In this document: in pieces, positions 45,262-53,632 of the stretch
How positions within the stretch are numbered: the stretch's first letter is position 1
Layout: each line of letters starts with the position of its first letter
DNA from: Desulfoluna limicola
Lineage (GTDB): Bacteria; Desulfobacterota; Desulfobacteria; Desulfobacterales; Desulfolunaceae
Assembly: GCF_021654575.1 (NCBI RefSeq)
Contig: NZ_AP024488.1
Coordinates: forward strand, 3,867,501-3,931,500
Direction of reading: 5' to 3'
Length of the DNA stretch: 64,000 bases
Translations under genes and position numbers: made by a program
Notes under the pieces: generated by a model
The model's input: the letters and a program-made list of their open reading frames with translations, nothing else
Databases searched by the model: none
Told to the model about the DNA's origin: nothing

Positions 45262-45266
45262 ATCGC

Positions 45267-46631
45267 TTACTCATTCCTTTCCAGCCGCACCACATCTCCG
45301 AAGGGAGCGTAAAAACTCTGGGCGTTGGAGGGAAGAAGCCAGAGGGTTCGGTGGTAGGGGGTCAGGCGTTCTATGTCGTAGATCTCACCATCGGTGATCA
45401 CCACCACCATCTCCTGATGATTTTTCAGGTACGTGTTAAACAGGGGCGAGAAAAAGGTGGTGCCGCTGTTTCCGGATCGTATCAGGCGCCAGTCGCCCCG
45501 GCGGTAGCTGCAAAAACGGACATCATTGCCCCCTTTGACAAAGCGCTCCCCCTGTTTTTCCGGGACAAAAAGGGTCTCATCGATGCAAAGCAGATTGATT
45601 CGGTACCCTTCAAGGAGGGACTCCACGGCGCCGAAGGCCTCTTCAATATGCTCGGGGCGGGTCACCATGGAAGCAGAAAGATCCACCACCACGGTCAACA
45701 GCTTCTTGTCCACGTAGTGGCGCCCCGCGGAGTAAATCCCCTCCGTGAAGTAACGCCTGTTAAAACGCGCAGCGCTGTACTCCCACTCCCGGGACGGGGT
45801 GCCCCGGTCCACAATGGTTCGGATCTTCCGTTTCAAAGGACCGGTGTCCACCTTGGCCACCCCTTCGATCAGGGCACTGATCTCCTGGACAAGGCGTTCG
45901 TCACGGGCTTTGAAATCATGGCCGGACAGCTTCAACGCCTCTTGAACGTTTTTCCGGATCCTGACGGCAGCCGAGGCGTCTTCCATGCGGTGTATCCCGG
46001 TGGGAAGCTGCTTCCCCTGGCTTCCGGAGAGATACCACTCACCATCGTTGCTTGCGGTCTCCTCTGCAGGGCGAGACGGGTTTGGGGCGGCCTCAGATTC
46101 GGCCGCCTTCTCCTGACTTCCGCCCGACCGGAAGTTCTCTTTGAGACCTTCGGAAAAATCACCCAGAATTGTCGGTTCATCGGTCTTCAAAAACCTGTAG
46201 ACACTCTCCCACGAGGGGTCGGTCTCACCGGTCTTCTGAAAAAAATCCATGGGAATTCGAGGCAGGCTCGACGGGAGGGAAAGGCTCTGGCCTCCGTTTG
46301 AGAAAAAGGTGGCGCTGTGCTCATCCATCCACGAGTTGATCACCATGTCCTGGGCCATGTTCTGCAGGTAGGGGTGTTCGTCCCGAAAGCCCCGGTGATC
46401 ATGGCCGAACACCCCGTGCATCATCTCATGGACCAGGAGTCCGATCTGCTCTTCAAGGGCAAGCCCTTCAGAAAAGGCGTTGTTGTAGAGAAGGGTCACC
46501 CGTCCTGCTCTCACGGTCAGAGCAAGGGTGGGAAGGGGCTCCTCTTCCACAAAGGTCACCATCTGATAGAAGTACGAGGTGAAACGGCTCCGCTTCCAGA
46601 GTTCCGCCAGAGCGTCATCCCAGGGGCTCAT
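45267..46631 (-). CDS. Zincin-VWA protein (DUF2201 family)
   Basis: A 454-residue protein with an N-terminal putative zinc-metallopeptidase domain (HEMMHGVFGHDHR near residue 68) and a C-terminal VWA-like domain with a MIDAS motif (VVVDLSASM, then VVVITDGEI). The middle (~165-215) is low-complexity and acidic. This is the DUF2201 architecture that accompanies MoxR-type AAA+ ATPases. These pairs are thought to remodel or degrade protein complexes, in some cases as part of conflict systems. No signal peptide, so it is cytoplasmic. Its start overlaps the stop of the MoxR gene by four bases, so the two form a coupled pair. The substrate is unknown. Confidence 0.88.
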   Translation of the reverse strand: MSPWDDALAELWKRSRFTSYFYQMVTFVEEEPLPTLALTVRAGRVTLLYNNAFSEGLALEEQIGLLVHEMMHGVFGHDHRGFRDEHPYLQNMAQDMVINSWMDEHSATFFSNGGQSLSLPSSLPRIPMDFFQKTGETDPSWESVYRFLKTDEPTILGDFSEGLKENFRSGGSQEKAAESEAAPNPSRPAEETASNDGEWYLSGSQGKQLPTGIHRMEDASAAVRIRKNVQEALKLSGHDFKARDERLVQEISALIEGVAKVDTGPLKRKIRTIVDRGTPSREWEYSAARFNRRYFTEGIYSAGRHYVDKKLLTVVVDLSASMVTRPEHIEEAFGAVESLLEGYRINLLCIDETLFVPEKQGERFVKGGNDVRFCSYRRGDWRLIRSGNSGTTFFSPLFNTYLKNHQEMVVVITDGEIYDIERLTPYHRTLWLLPSNAQSFYAPFGDVVRLERNE

Positions 46632-47803
46632 GCCGGTATCTTCTCCCCGTCAAAAACCACATCGGTAAAAAGACCCAGAAGCTCTTCCTGCTCATTTCCT
46701 TCGGAAACAGTCCGTACCGCGTCGGGAATCTGTGAAAAGAGCCCGCACTCCCTTAACAACATCAGGAAATAACTGACCCGTGCGTCCGCCCTTGAGGCAC
46801 CCACATAGCGCAAGAGGTTCCCCAAAGGGATTAAAAGCCCCTCATCATCTGCCATCTTCATCTCGCGAATCCGTGTCACGGCACCGGAAACAGCCCACAA
46901 GAGGTCCTCCACCGGGACCTCCGCTTTGGTAAACCGGGCAAAGGCCTCCCCGTCTCCAGAAAGAATTTCATGGGTGGTGAGCTGCCTGGGGGTCAGGATC
47001 TGGGTCACAAAATCCGAGGCTGCCAGGTCCCCGATGAGGGAGGCGAGCACCTTCTCGACGGAGCGTCGGGAGGAGCCGGAAAGGGCATCATGCAGACTCT
47101 CCTCATCCCCTAATCCATAAGAGAGGGAAAGGGCCAGCGAGGCCTGATGCCATCCCCTCGGGTTGGGGTGAATGGCGGCGGCATCCCAGAGGCGCTCGGG
47201 AAACCGGGATATATAGCGCACCACGGTGGGGTGGATGCCGATTTTTCGGGCCCAGTCCAGCCAGTGCTCTGCCAGGGGCTTCAGGTGAAAGATGCCTAGT
47301 CGGCCGTCCAGGGCGCTGTCATCAAAGTCAGTGATATGGGTGTGGTCCTCCTCACCGAGGTTGCCCGCAATGACGATGATCGTATTCTCCGGAAGCAGGT
47401 GCTCACCGCACCGCCCTTCGGTGATCACCTGAAAAAGGGTCTGAATCACGGTGGGGTGGGCCCGGTTCGCTTCATCCAGGAACCAGACGATGCCGTCGTA
47501 GCCTTCCGGTACCTCCTCGGGGGGAATAAATCGGGGCCGGTAGTAAATCATGCGCTGGTTTTCATGATCAGGAACCGGGTAGCCTCCCAGGTCGATGTTC
47601 TCTTTAAAGGCGAGGCGGGTGTCGATAAAATAGCGGTTCTTACGCTCTGCCGCCTGCTTGACGATGGACGACTTGCCGATCCCGGGATGCCCCACAATTT
47701 TCACAGCGTAATTCACCTGCCCCCGGGCATCGAGATAGCGGTCCAGAATCTCCGCCATCTCCCCTGCATCCACCTCCACCGGTCGTTTCTGCATACCTTG
47801 CAC
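46628..47803 (-). CDS. MoxR-type AAA+ ATPase partner of the zincin-VWA protein
   Basis: A ~391-residue AAA+ ATPase of the MoxR/dynein-related group. Walker A is GHPGIGKSS; the Walker B segment is IVWFLDEANRAHPTVIQTLFQ; sensor 1 is VIAGNLGEE, and DDSALDGRLGIFHL follows. The C-terminal 180 residues are helical. MoxR ATPases act as chaperones that insert cofactors or remodel partners recognised through VWA proteins. The downstream gene encodes exactly such a partner and overlaps it by four bases. Either MQGMQKRP (47803) or MQKRPVE (47794) could be the start. Confidence 0.9.
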   Translation of the reverse strand: MQGMQKRPVEVDAGEMAEILDRYLDARGQVNYAVKIVGHPGIGKSSIVKQAAERKNRYFIDTRLAFKENIDLGGYPVPDHENQRMIYYRPRFIPPEEVPEGYDGIVWFLDEANRAHPTVIQTLFQVITEGRCGEHLLPENTIIVIAGNLGEEDHTHITDFDDSALDGRLGIFHLKPLAEHWLDWARKIGIHPTVVRYISRFPERLWDAAAIHPNPRGWHQASLALSLSYGLGDEESLHDALSGSSRRSVEKVLASLIGDLAASDFVTQILTPRQLTTHEILSGDGEAFARFTKAEVPVEDLLWAVSGAVTRIREMKMADDEGLLIPLGNLLRYVGASRADARVSYFLMLLRECGLFSQIPDAVRTVSEGNEQEELLGLFTDVVFDGEKIPA

Positions 47804-47890
47804 TCTCTCCTTCGTCCGCAGCCACTCGACTGCCCTTTAGCCCGGATATTTCATGAAAAAACAATTGTAACTATTCAGCTCCAAAAAAAC

Positions 47891-47935
47891 TGCCTCCGGC
47901 GGCAAGGTGTGCCACCTTGAAAGCGGGTAACGGAT
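47891..47935 (+). repeat. Repeat family R1 copy
   Basis: GCCTCCGGCGGC, AAGGTGTGCCACCTT, GAAAGCGGGTAACGG. Confidence 0.78.
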
Positions 47936-48004
47936 GCGTTATGCCCCTCGTTCCTCGGGCCAAACCACATCCGCCTTTGATTCAAGTGCTGCCAGCGATC
48001 ATTT

Positions 48005-48079
48005 TTTAAAACCTGTTTATCAAACCCAGCTCATAAAAATGGGCAAAAGTTTGGCCCTCGGCAGAGCCGCCGGAGGCAC
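48005..48079 (-). repeat. Repeat family R3 copy (inverted)
   Basis: On the minus strand: GCCTCCGGCGGCTCTGCCG, GGGCCAAACTTTTGCCC, GTTTGATAAACAGGTTTTA. Confidence 0.7.
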
Positions 48080-48438
48080 AGGTTGTATGGAAGCACCAAA
48101 CTCGTGAAATATCCGGGTTAGCATCGCTGTTCCCGTCCTGTACCGACCTTAAGGGGAAATTACCCCCCCAACAACATCATTGTTCACGGCACCAGCACAA
48201 CATACACCATTTAGAATAACCATTCTACACATGACTGCAACACGTCAAGGGGAGACACCCCTCATTGGCCCAATACATCGAACAAACTTTGACACAATCC
48301 AATGCAACATGCTAATTTTTAAAAAATTGTGCAATCCTCACCCCCACAATTTCGCAACACAAGGGCATGGACGGACCCCACACAGCCCTTTCCCAAAACG
48401 ACACCCCACAAACAGTCTTACAAAATGGAGAATGCATC

Positions 48439-49335
48439 ATGAACCTTCGATCATGGATGGTGTGCCTGCTGCTCCTCAGTGTATGTCTCATGGCGGGATG
48501 TGATGAGTACCGTGACGACCCGGGAGGTTCCTTAGGGCCCGGCAACTGGAAATTGAAGCTGTCCTACGACGGCAAAACCCGGGCCGTCTACCTGCACATT
48601 CCAAGCGATTATGACGCAGCATCCCCCCGCCCCCTTCTTCTCTCCTTTCACGGATACCAGGACACCCCGGTCGGACAGGCCAAAAAGGATGAATTCCCCA
48701 TTCTCTCTGACAGCGAGAACTTTATTGTGGCCTACCCTGAAGGCTCGGGGACGCCGGGTCTGCTCGGGTGGAATGCGGGTCCCGCCTGCTGCGGTGCGGC
48801 GGAGAATCACGATGTGGATGACGTGGGGTTTGCGCGCTTTGTCGTGTCCCACCTGCAAACCCGCTGCGCCATCAACGGCGGACAGGTATACGCCCATGGG
48901 CACTCCAACGGCGGAGGCATGGCGCACAGGCTGGGCCGGGAGGCGTCAGATCTCTTTGCCGCCATCTCCGTCTCCTCCATGCCGGTGCTGGTACCCTCTG
49001 TGTCACCTGAATACCCCATCCCGGTGATCCACTTCCACGGCACGCAAGACACCACCATCGACTATACCGGGGGAACCATTCCCCTTGAGGAGGCGCCTTA
49101 CATGGGTGCCGAAGAGAGCTTTCTCAACTGGTCCGGAAAAAATGGCTGTGCCTACGGCGCCGCCGTGAACACCAACCATGGAAGCAGCTGGTGTACCACC
49201 TTCAATGCATGTGCAAACGGAACCTCCGTGACGCTCTGCAGCCTTTACGGCGGGGGCCATAGCACCCTGTACGACCATGGGGAAATTGATGTCAGCCTGA
49301 TGGCCTGGGAATTCATGAAAGCGTATTCAAGATGA
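48439..49335 (+). CDS. Lipoprotein esterase (PHB depolymerase / feruloyl esterase type, CE1-like)
   Basis: A 298-residue secreted serine esterase anchored as a lipoprotein (lipobox LMAGC, Cys21). The alpha/beta-hydrolase nucleophile is in GHSNGGGMAHRLG; the oxyanion region is LLLSFHGYQ; Asp is likely in HGTQDTTI and His in GGGHSTL. Residues such as PAYC-like CCGAAENHDVDDVGF match the LpqC/esterase PHB depolymerase family, whose members cleave polyhydroxybutyrate, feruloyl esters or short acyl esters. Several cysteines may form disulfides. I start at MNLRSW, preceded by a weak GGAG. It is a single-gene unit flanked by repeats. Confidence 0.85.
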   Translation: MNLRSWMVCLLLLSVCLMAGCDEYRDDPGGSLGPGNWKLKLSYDGKTRAVYLHIPSDYDAASPRPLLLSFHGYQDTPVGQAKKDEFPILSDSENFIVAYPEGSGTPGLLGWNAGPACCGAAENHDVDDVGFARFVVSHLQTRCAINGGQVYAHGHSNGGGMAHRLGREASDLFAAISVSSMPVLVPSVSPEYPIPVIHFHGTQDTTIDYTGGTIPLEEAPYMGAEESFLNWSGKNGCAYGAAVNTNHGSSWCTTFNACANGTSVTLCSLYGGGHSTLYDHGEIDVSLMAWEFMKAYSR

Positions 49336-49353
49336 TGGGGGAAGGGTAAAGGA

Positions 49354-49395
49354 TGCCTCCGGCGGCAAGGTGTGCCACCTTGAAAGCGGGTAGCG
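49354..49395 (+). repeat. Repeat family R1 copy
   Basis: GCCTCCGGCGGC, AAGGTGTGCCACCTT, GAAAGCGGGTAGCG, then CCCCTCGTTCCTCGGGCC. It starts about 20 bases after the esterase stop. Confidence 0.78.
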
Positions 49396-49818
49396 AATAA
49401 TCCCGCCCCTCGTTCCTCGGGCCGGGACCATTCGCAAAGATGTTCATAAGAAAACAGAGGAAAGCCGTTAATCAAATTCTCCTGTACGTTGTTGCCAGGC
49501 AGGGCCTCCGAAGGAAGCGTTTTGAAAAAACCAACGTAAAACAGAGGATTGTTACAGACGGCTGAAACAAAAACCTCTGCGTTTCAGCCCAAGAAACATA
49601 GGACGACTCACAGCGGAGCAGAGAGAACCTCGTTCAAATATGGTTAACGTCAAGTCAGGTTGTGCCGCCCAACCTGCCTTTTTTGAATACATGACAAAGG
49701 CCTCTTCTTAAGTTACGTCGCACCATGTCGCCCTTAACGCGAATGCCACGATAAAGACGGACATAACATCACACATAACGCATTCGCCATAGGGTTTCGA
49801 AGGCGTTTTTTATCCCTT
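49396..49818. other. Intergenic region, mostly unassigned
   Basis: It holds a GCGAATGCCACG / CATTCGCCATAGGG repeat (49738-49805) and otherwise nothing recognisable. Confidence 0.5.
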
Positions 49819-50469
49819 TCAGGGCATAAACATAGTCCCCTGCTGCGTCACCGGGTCTTTTCCAATGATATCCCGCCCTTTCAGGGTTAGGGTCATGGTG
49901 CCGCTCTGCCGCGAGATAGAAACAACCCCCGCATCTTCAAGGGTAATCAGGGTTCCGCTCACCGTCTTTCTGGGCAGGGTCGATGAATACACATCGTTTA
50001 ATACGACGGTATAGTGCGGATGGGTTGCCTGGTCCAGGAGCCTGACCGCCAGGTTCACATCAAAGCGTTCACTCTCGTTCATAAAAAAGGAGAGAAGGGT
50101 TTTCACGTAATTGTAAAAAAAATTGGGCAGCGCCAGGAATAATCCGCCCGCAGCGTCGGCCCTTTCGGCATCGTCTTTTTTGGTAAAGGGATTGTCCATC
50201 ATCCCAAAATCATAGCGTTCCCGGGGTTCGTAAAAATACCCCACCACCATCATCAGCACAAAAAAAGCAAAGAAAAAAAGCCAGAACCAGTCCAGCAGAA
50301 CGCCATCGGTCCGTTCCAGGTAAAACATCAAAAACAATTTCAGCAGCCCCCCCGCACCGATATACCCCCCCACGGCAAGAAGGCCACCCCACATCATTCC
50401 GGAGACGCTCTCCTTTCGCCTCAGCTCCAGGTGGCTGACCAAATTCGCCTTGATGGTTCGATGGTCCAT
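49819..50469 (-). CDS. Inner-membrane protein of unknown function
   Basis: About 216 residues, unrecognised. Two membrane segments lie at roughly residues 25-45 and 55-85 (MMWGGLLAVGGYIGAGGLLKLFLMF; LDWFWLFFFAFFVLMMVVGYFY). The rest is cytoplasmic and ends with a helical and beta segment that loosely resembles a winged-helix domain (VSGTLITLEDAGVVSISRQSG). I start at MDHRTIKAN, preceded by an excellent ACAGGAGGTCCC. It may be a membrane-linked regulator. The neighbouring TIGR03545 gene on the same strand lies beyond an R2 repeat. Confidence 0.8.
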   Translation of the reverse strand: MDHRTIKANLVSHLELRRKESVSGMMWGGLLAVGGYIGAGGLLKLFLMFYLERTDGVLLDWFWLFFFAFFVLMMVVGYFYEPRERYDFGMMDNPFTKKDDAERADAAGGLFLALPNFFYNYVKTLLSFFMNESERFDVNLAVRLLDQATHPHYTVVLNDVYSSTLPRKTVSGTLITLEDAGVVSISRQSGTMTLTLKGRDIIGKDPVTQQGTMFMP

Positions 50470-50506
50470 GGGACCTCCTGTATCGGTCAAAAAATGGGTA
50501 CCTATT

Positions 50507-50580
50507 CAGCGATGCCTCCGGCGGGTCGCTTTTAGGCATGAGCCCCGAAAACGTTCCGGTTGCCGCTTCCTTTTCTTTCA
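50507..50580 (+). repeat. Repeat family R2 copy
   Basis: GCCTCCGGCGGGTCGCTTTT, GAGCCCCGAAAAC, TCCGGTTGCCGC, CCTTTTCTTTCAGCCCC. It matches the inverted copy at 42470 and one arm of the 42411 hairpin. Confidence 0.72.
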
Positions 50581-50595
50581 GCCCCTGCCTGAACA

Positions 50596-52401
50596 TCAGA
50601 TCTTCAGCTTCATCACAGCATCCATCCCCTTCTCCTCAATGGCCTGTTGCCTCTTACGGCGCTCTGCCTTCACGGCGACCACAAAGGCCTTCAAGGCCGC
50701 CTCCTGCCGGCCCAAGTCATATTCCAACGTCTCCAGGGGTACCAGCAACACGGCCTGGCCAATATCAAGTTCTTCATCCAGCAAATCGTCATACCGCCTG
50801 AGGCGCCTTTCCACCTCGGCCATCAGCCCCTGCTTTAACGTGGCTGTTTCCCGGTCCACAGCGTCGTCGAACCCCAACTTGAGGTGGGCATCCAAGTTGC
50901 TGAAAAGCTCCCAGCGCCCCTCGCCGTCTTGAAACGTCATCTTGGATTTCACGTCAAGGGCCGGCACTCTTTTGAGAGCCCCTGCAAGAGCCGTTCGAAA
51001 CCAGAGCAGCCCATCCCCCCCTCCTGTGACAACCAGCCCGTTCACGGCAAGGGTGGCATCCATCTGCGTGGTGTCGCCCTCCAAGCGATACGTCGCCTGA
51101 AAATCCGCCACGCCCCCGGCCAATTGAACCCCCGGAGCGAGAATCACCTCATCCAGGGGAACATCCTCGACTTGCATCTCAACCTGCTGCCTGCAGCCCC
51201 CATTCAGGCAATTCACGTCACCGCTCACCACCAGGTGGCCCGCTCCCGGCGAAGGCACCCCTTCCAGAAGAAACCTCAGCGGCTCCCCTGCCTTGACCTG
51301 ATTGCTGGAAAAATCCGTGACAACACCGTTCAACCGCAGATCCCCTGAAGCAACCCTGACAACAGCTTTTTTCACCCAAAGCCTTGGCCAGGGTTGGGCT
51401 TCGGACATCGGCTCCGGCGTATCCTGCCCCTCTTCAACGCCATACCCAAGGGCTCTCAGAGTCTCGAATCGGCGGATCATGGGAACCATCACGGCCCCAA
51501 GGCGATGCGAAAACAAGGTATCGGCCACATCCTTCAACCCCCGGGTGTCAAGGTGTGCCATGGAGCTCAACCGTTTTTTATCCTCCTCCACCCACCCACG
51601 AAATGCCCCCTTCCACGTACGCAGTCGGGCCACTTCCGATGCCGCTTCGCTCCGCTCCTGTCGAATCTCCAGCCTGAGGGAGTCCAGTTCTCTTGTCAAC
51701 GTTCGTGCCTTGGCAAGCATCTCCGTGAGCTCTTCCTGGGTTTCTGCCTTCTTATAATTCATGGCATCGAGGGTGTCGCCAATAGCCTTCGCCCGATACT
51801 CAAACCCCCGGTTACGGATACGCTGCTTCCACCCCGCCACTCGGCTTCGGATGGTCTCCTGAGCTTGTGCCACGCGAAGGGGGGTATCAAGCCCTTCATC
51901 ACGAATCAACGCCAGCACCCTGTCCCTGTTCGCGCCGTCCTCCACCTGAAGGACCGGCAGCCTCTCAGCCCGGGATTCCAGCCGTGTTTGCAGCCACCGT
52001 GAAAGTGATGCCGACGTCTTTCCCACATCACCCGACCCACCCACCGCGCGGGCCTTGACCAGACGATCCCCTCCCACAACCACACCCTCAGCCGTCAGGC
52101 TCTCCACCACAAAGCACCCTTTCAGCAAGGGGGCCCATGCGAATGTGAGGCGACCGGGCCCTGTTTCCACAAGGTTCTTCCAAGGGTCTTTTGCATCGGC
52201 GATATCCAGCCTCTCCCATGCCAGATCCAGGCTGACAGGACCCACATCCAAGCCCTCAACGGACACTTCGGCGCCCATCAACGTCTCTCCACTTTTCTGG
52301 AGAACAAGGGTGGCGGCAGGGTTTCGGAAAAACCAGAGAGTGGCCACACCAACGATGAGCAGGATAAAAAAACCCGTTATTCGGACCATCCCTCGTTTCA
52401 C
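50596..52401 (-). CDS. TIGR03545-family exported protein (AsmA-like)
   Basis: About 600 residues with an N-terminal signal anchor (MVRITGFFILLIVGVATLWFF) and a large, mostly periplasmic body. The first 120 residues resemble the AsmA-type start (VEGLDVGPVSLDLAWERLDI). A long helical, charged middle segment (~125-300) and a beta-rich C-terminal part (with GVVTDFSSNQVKAGEPLRFLLEG) follow. This fits TIGR03545, a conserved family of unknown function usually encoded beside a TIGR03546 (DUF2062) protein. I do not see that partner here. I prefer the GTG at 52401 (GAAGGGGG upstream) over the ATG at 52389 or the extension to 52440. The function is unknown; AsmA-like proteins are linked to lipid transport to the outer membrane. 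Confidence 0.78.
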   Translation of the reverse strand: MKRGMVRITGFFILLIVGVATLWFFRNPAATLVLQKSGETLMGAEVSVEGLDVGPVSLDLAWERLDIADAKDPWKNLVETGPGRLTFAWAPLLKGCFVVESLTAEGVVVGGDRLVKARAVGGSGDVGKTSASLSRWLQTRLESRAERLPVLQVEDGANRDRVLALIRDEGLDTPLRVAQAQETIRSRVAGWKQRIRNRGFEYRAKAIGDTLDAMNYKKAETQEELTEMLAKARTLTRELDSLRLEIRQERSEAASEVARLRTWKGAFRGWVEEDKKRLSSMAHLDTRGLKDVADTLFSHRLGAVMVPMIRRFETLRALGYGVEEGQDTPEPMSEAQPWPRLWVKKAVVRVASGDLRLNGVVTDFSSNQVKAGEPLRFLLEGVPSPGAGHLVVSGDVNCLNGGCRQQVEMQVEDVPLDEVILAPGVQLAGGVADFQATYRLEGDTTQMDATLAVNGLVVTGGGDGLLWFRTALAGALKRVPALDVKSKMTFQDGEGRWELFSNLDAHLKLGFDDAVDRETATLKQGLMAEVERRLRRYDDLLDEELDIGQAVLLVPLETLEYDLGRQEAALKAFVVAVKAERRKRQQAIEEKGMDAVMKLKI

Positions 52402-52485
52402 ACAACCCCCTTCATCGCATAGGACGTCCCTGTCGCACATGGCGACAAGTCAGGACATAGTCATTGATATCATGCCGGTATCTTC

Positions 52486-53078
52486 TTAAGAATATGCATC
52501 AAATGTGGAAAAAAGGGAAGGGAGTGGGGAGGCCCCAAGCGGTCGCTCCGGGCTTATGATATCAGTAGTTGGTCTTATCGGTATAGAGTCCCTGGGGAAG
52601 ACAGGATGGAAGGGTGTTGGTTTCCGGGGAGGGGTGTTCTCGTTCCACCAGTTGTAGAGTGATTCATTGAGATGATCGCCACAATCCTGAAAAGAGGTGG
52701 CCACCTGCTCGTTGTACCCCGTAACCACCTGATACCCGAAGTGAGGGCTCTGCCTGTCGAGACCGAGCCTCAAGAATATCCGCCCGTGACCCGTGTTGCT
52801 GGTGGGATTGTCCGGGACCGAGGCCATAAACGATTCACCAGCATCAGCGTGGAGTCCCGCTGGAAAATCACCGGCAACGGCCTGCCCCAACCCACCCCAT
52901 GGCCGGTATGGTCGATGGCAAGATTATCCACGGTCATACGAATCCCCGATGCCGCATGGGTCTCTTCAAGGGCAGCATCGGAAAGGGGTTCAAGGGCCCA
53001 CGCGCTGAACCCTTCAAACAGTCAAAGAGCTCTGGTTATCAGGAGGATACGGATACATTTCAGGGTCGAATGTCTCAT
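52486..53078 (-). pseudogene. Exported protein remnant with in-frame stop and frameshift
   Basis: A start with GGAGG (53078) reads MRHSTLKCIRILLITRAL, then a TGA (53022-53024), then LFEGFSAWALEPLSDAALEE and THAASGIRMTVDNLAID. That N-terminal pattern (signal peptide, then AL.PLSD..L...HAASGI) resembles secreted proteins of the DUF6160/FilA-like type. About 40 residues on, the best continuation is in another frame (GQAVAGDFPAGLHADAGESF..., GRIFLRLGLDRQSPHFGYQV...), which runs to 52486. The stop inside the signal peptide and the frame change indicate a decayed gene. Confidence 0.55.
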
Positions 53079-53632
53079 AACGATGAACCTCCGGCCATAG
53101 GGTGTGAAAATGCATCACGATGACACATGACACTGCATATAAATGCCTTCTCCTGCACACAAACATTGCTTGAAGGATTTTACCAAACAAAAATTCCCGC
53201 ATGCCAAAAGCCCAACTATTTCTGATATTTCAGGGCCTCATTACTGACACAGTCCAAGCGCCCTTAAGGTCAACAACGATACTTCCATTGCGCTGAATAC
53301 AATAAAACAGGGGTGTCTGGTGCCGGAAATAAAGGGGGGGATAAATAGGAATAAAAATGGCATGAGCCATTTTAAATGTCGTGGGGATGGGGTGTTAAAT
53401 TTTGACCCTGCGGCTACATGCGTGAATGTCGAGGAGCCCTATCACCCCGATAAGGTTGACACCTCTTTCATCTTCTGTTTCGGGAATTACGTTGCCGGGT
53501 TAATGACGCTTAAGGGCACAGTGGGCACACGCGACCCCACCCATCCATCTTTCACGCGAAGGCAAGGCAGGTGGGATGACACGTCACAACGCACCATCGC
53601 GTCCAGGTTTCAAAGAGTGCCCACAGACCCAA
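53079..53632. other. Non-coding stretch with MITE-like copy C
   Basis: It contains the degenerate third copy of the ~105-bp element (53406-53504). The remainder shows nothing I can name. Confidence 0.55.
53406..53504 (+). mobile_element. ~105-bp MITE-like element, copy C (degenerate left end)
   Basis: Shares ATGTCGAGGAGCCCTATC, GATAAGGTTGACACCTC and GTTGCCGGGTTAAT with copies A and B. The left terminal repeat is eroded. Confidence 0.6.

Larger units (their letters stand above)
44757..45266. other. Repeat-rich intergenic region
   Basis: It holds an R1 copy (44807-44846), a GCCGCAC..GTGCGGC hairpin near 45031-45050, a GCGAATGCCGACGC block and the CATTCGCCATAGGG repeat (45213-45261). A frame at 44973-45227 looks superficially coding but ends in repeat sequence and has no ribosome site. 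Confidence 0.6.
47804..48438. other. Intergenic region with R1 and R3 repeats
   Basis: It contains GCCCGGATATTTCATG (47839), an R1 copy with CCCCTCGTTCCTCGGGCC (47891-47970), an inverted R3 copy (48005-48079) and an AT-rich stretch (48130-48430) that probably carries promoters. No gene was seen. Confidence 0.6.

Noticed and set aside
53022..53024. Selenocysteine codon in the 53-kb gene
   Set aside because: The TGA lies in a signal peptide and is followed by a frameshift. Decay is the simpler explanation.
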